The notes beneath the pieces were generated by a model. It was given only the letters and a program-made list of their open reading frames with translations. It was not told where the DNA came from and made no database searches. This document shows, piece after piece, positions 6,463 through 8,159 of a stretch of DNA of 8,159 bases. Made by a program: the position numbers and the translations under genes. The first letter of the stretch is position 1, and each line of letters starts with the position of its first letter. The stretch is from positions 1 through 8,159 of the forward strand of contig DAIDIX010000071.1 in NCBI GenBank assembly GCA_027451645.1. Direction: 5' to 3'. The stretch is from Candidatus Dormiibacterota bacterium. GTDB taxonomy: Bacteria > Chloroflexota > Dormibacteria > Aeolococcales > Aeolococcaceae.

Positions 6463-8159
6463 CTAGTTGAAGTACCAGTTCTCCGGGTTAAGGTTGAGCA
6501 GGGGATCCTGCGGCATTGCACCCTGAAGGTGCGTATTGACTTCTGAGAGCTGAGCGTATGCAACAGGAAGCCAGATTACGGGGAGGGTCTTCGCCATGTA
6601 GTCCTCGTAGTTCTTGAGATCCTGGAGCGTGCCGCCAGCAAACTCCGTCTTCTTGATGAGCGAATCCGCTGTCGGGTCGCTGTAGCCGCCAGAGTTTGAA
6701 CCTGCACCTGTCTGCCAGAGCTCATCGCCAGTTGGGTAGAAGTCTGGAGCATAGATCCAGCCACCACCCCAGAATGCCATGTCCCAGTTGCAGGGAGTTC
6801 CTGCAGTACAGGGAACTGCATCCTGAAGCACCTGGTCAAAGGGCTTGGAGGAGAGGTTGAGATGGATGCCTGCCTTGCTCCACTCCGACTGAAGCTGCTG
6901 GACTTCCTCAGTCACTGTCTGAGCACCAGTTACGTACTCGAAGTTGAAGGAAAGCTGTGCTCCAGATGGGATTCCGGCACCGCACTGGTTTGATGCGGTT
7001 CCCGGATTGGTGCAGACATCAGTTCCGTTTGCATTGATCTGCCAGCCGTGGCTCTTCAGAAGATCGGTGGCTTTGGCAGGATCAAATGGATACGGGTTGT
7101 TCTCTTCAGTCTTGTCCACAAACTGTGATGCGGGCTTGACAGGGATTGGCCCATACGTTGGATAGGCATACCCGTTGAAGATGTTCTTGATGTAGCCCGG
7201 CTGGTCGACAAGCATCTGCATTGCCTGGCGGACATAGAGCTGGTTGAAGATTGGGCCAGTCTTCGGATTGCTGAAGTTGAGCGGGAAGTAGGTGATCTGC
7301 CATCCTGCCCATGGAGCAAAGGTATATCCGTTGACGTTACGGGAGTTCGTGTCCTGTGCAGGAACGAAACCGTAGTCAATCTTCGTGCCGCTGCCAGGGT
7401 TGCGGAGCTGGTTGAACTCAGCGGTATCGGTGGTGAAAGGAAGTTCAATGAATTTCTTGATCTTCGCCTTCACAGGACCGGAGTATGCAGAGTTCGGCAC
7501 CATGGTGACCTGTCCAGAGGTTGTGAACCCGGTGAGCTTGAATGGTCCATCAACTACCTGCCAAAGCGGGTTCGTTGCATATGTGGCAGTATTCTTTGCC
7601 TGTGCAGCGAGGAAGTTGTACACCTGGAGTGCTCCAGCGGGAGTCGTGTCGTAGTTGCCAACAGGGCCAGTTGCGCTCGTCTTGTCCCATGCATGCTGCG
7701 GGAGCGGGTTGAGCTGGCTCAGCTGGTTGTACGTGAAGTAGTTTTCGCTGAACGGCTGGGTCAGATGGAGGACAATCGTTGAGCTGTTCGGAGTATCGAA
7801 GCTCGCGATGTTGTCTGGAAATCCGCCAGGAACATATCCAGCCCAGTTACCGGTATTTGCGGCAACTGCTGCCTTCACAAGGTTGATCCAGAATGCCACG
7901 TCACGGGAGGTGACAGGCTGTCCATCAGACCACTTGTAGTTCTTCATGGTGATGGTGACAGTCTTGCCGTCTGGAGAGTACTGGGGTGCATTTGCAAGGC
8001 TGAGATTCTCGTTGAGCTTCACGGAGCCATTGCTGCCAAACCAGTACAGAGGACGGTACAAAAGCACCTGGAACTGGTTGATGTTTGCAACGCTGAAATA
8101 TTGCAGCGATGCAAGCGGGAAGATGTAGTTTGGCGATGTTGAGCGCGTGCAGCCGGGCG
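6463..8159 (-). CDS. Family 5 extracellular solute-binding protein of a peptide ABC importer (5' partial)
   Basis: The frame stays open to the right edge, so the N-terminus with its signal peptide or lipobox is missing; 564 residues are visible. The GTG at 8067 is internal, because residues before it (PNYIFPLASLQYFSVANINQ) continue the domain. Family signs are LLYRPLYWFG, then YSPDGKTVTITMKNYKWSDG and QPVTSRDVAFWINL, which match the DppA/OppA-type (SBP_bac_5) signature, later PFKLTGF and NPYPFDPAKATDLLKSHGW, and the end LNLNPENWYFN. Two close cysteine pairs (C-x9-C in the TDVC...QCGAG loop, C-x5-C in VPCTAGTPCNW) may form disulfides outside the cell. The protein would capture peptides or a related solute and deliver it to DppB/DppC; the ligand cannot be read from sequence. 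It is first in the minus-strand unit, followed by a strong terminator and then dppB. Its promoter lies outside the window. Confidence 0.92.
   Translation of the reverse strand, partial: PGCTRSTSPNYIFPLASLQYFSVANINQFQVLLYRPLYWFGSNGSVKLNENLSLANAPQYSPDGKTVTITMKNYKWSDGQPVTSRDVAFWINLVKAAVAANTGNWAGYVPGGFPDNIASFDTPNSSTIVLHLTQPFSENYFTYNQLSQLNPLPQHAWDKTSATGPVGNYDTTPAGALQVYNFLAAQAKNTATYATNPLWQVVDGPFKLTGFTTSGQVTMVPNSAYSGPVKAKIKKFIELPFTTDTAEFNQLRNPGSGTKIDYGFVPAQDTNSRNVNGYTFAPWAGWQITYFPLNFSNPKTGPIFNQLYVRQAMQMLVDQPGYIKNIFNGYAYPTYGPIPVKPASQFVDKTEENNPYPFDPAKATDLLKSHGWQINANGTDVCTNPGTASNQCGAGIPSGAQLSFNFEYVTGAQTVTEEVQQLQSEWSKAGIHLNLSSKPFDQVLQDAVPCTAGTPCNWDMAFWGGGWIYAPDFYPTGDELWQTGAGSNSGGYSDPTADSLIKKTEFAGGTLQDLKNYEDYMAKTLPVIWLPVAYAQLSEVNTHLQGAMPQDPLLNLNPENWYFN

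Noticed and set aside
1..8159. Search for a novel defence, mobile or RNA system.
   Set aside because: Nearly all of the window is accounted for by recognisable transporter genes; no transposase, integrase, tRNA, array, toxin-antitoxin pair or structured RNA other than the terminator was seen. Abundant TGCA tetramers fit the GCA alanine codon preference.

Overview
This is an 8.2-kb stretch of an ordinary bacterial chromosome that codes mostly for membrane transport. It has moderate GC content, tightly packed genes, a strong preference for GCA among alanine codons, and one classical Rho-independent terminator (GC hairpin plus T8). That terminator favours Bacteria over Archaea. The substrate-binding protein resembles versions I associate with acidophilic or soil Firmicutes and Actinobacteria (for example Sulfobacillus/Alicyclobacillus or Acidimicrobiia types). 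This is recollection of family style, not a search result, so the phylum is left open.

Layout from left to right. (1) 2-463, plus strand: the C-terminal part of a cation diffusion facilitator (CDF) metal exporter with a long histidine-rich tail; its 5' end lies outside the window. (2) 481-2198, minus strand: a two-gene ABC-2 type exporter, ATPase then permease, overlapping by ATGA. It converges on the CDF gene with a 17-bp gap. (3) 2199-2356: a 158-bp divergent intergenic region that probably carries promoters for both directions. (4) 2357-4407, plus strand: two peptide-transporter ATPases of DppD and DppF type, also joined by an ATGA overlap. (5) 4408-4477: a short convergent gap. (6) 4478-8159, minus strand: permease DppC, permease DppB, an intrinsic terminator, and a family 5 extracellular solute-binding protein whose N-terminus lies beyond the right edge.

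Genes in blocks 4 and 6 supply every part expected of one oligopeptide/dipeptide (or nickel-type) importer: binding protein, two permeases and two different ATPases. They are split into two tail-to-tail transcription units rather than one operon. The binding protein would capture the substrate outside the membrane, DppB/DppC would form the channel and DppD/DppF would power it. The terminator just after the binding-protein gene suggests that this protein is made in excess over the permeases. The ABC-2 pair is a separate exporter of unknown substrate, and the CDF protein a separate divalent-metal exporter.

I saw no RNA genes, CRISPR array, insertion sequence, phage gene or convincing novel system. 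The points most worth checking are the split convergent arrangement, the terminator between binding protein and permease, the matching four-cysteine sites in both importer ATPases, and the Q-loop change in the exporter ATPase.
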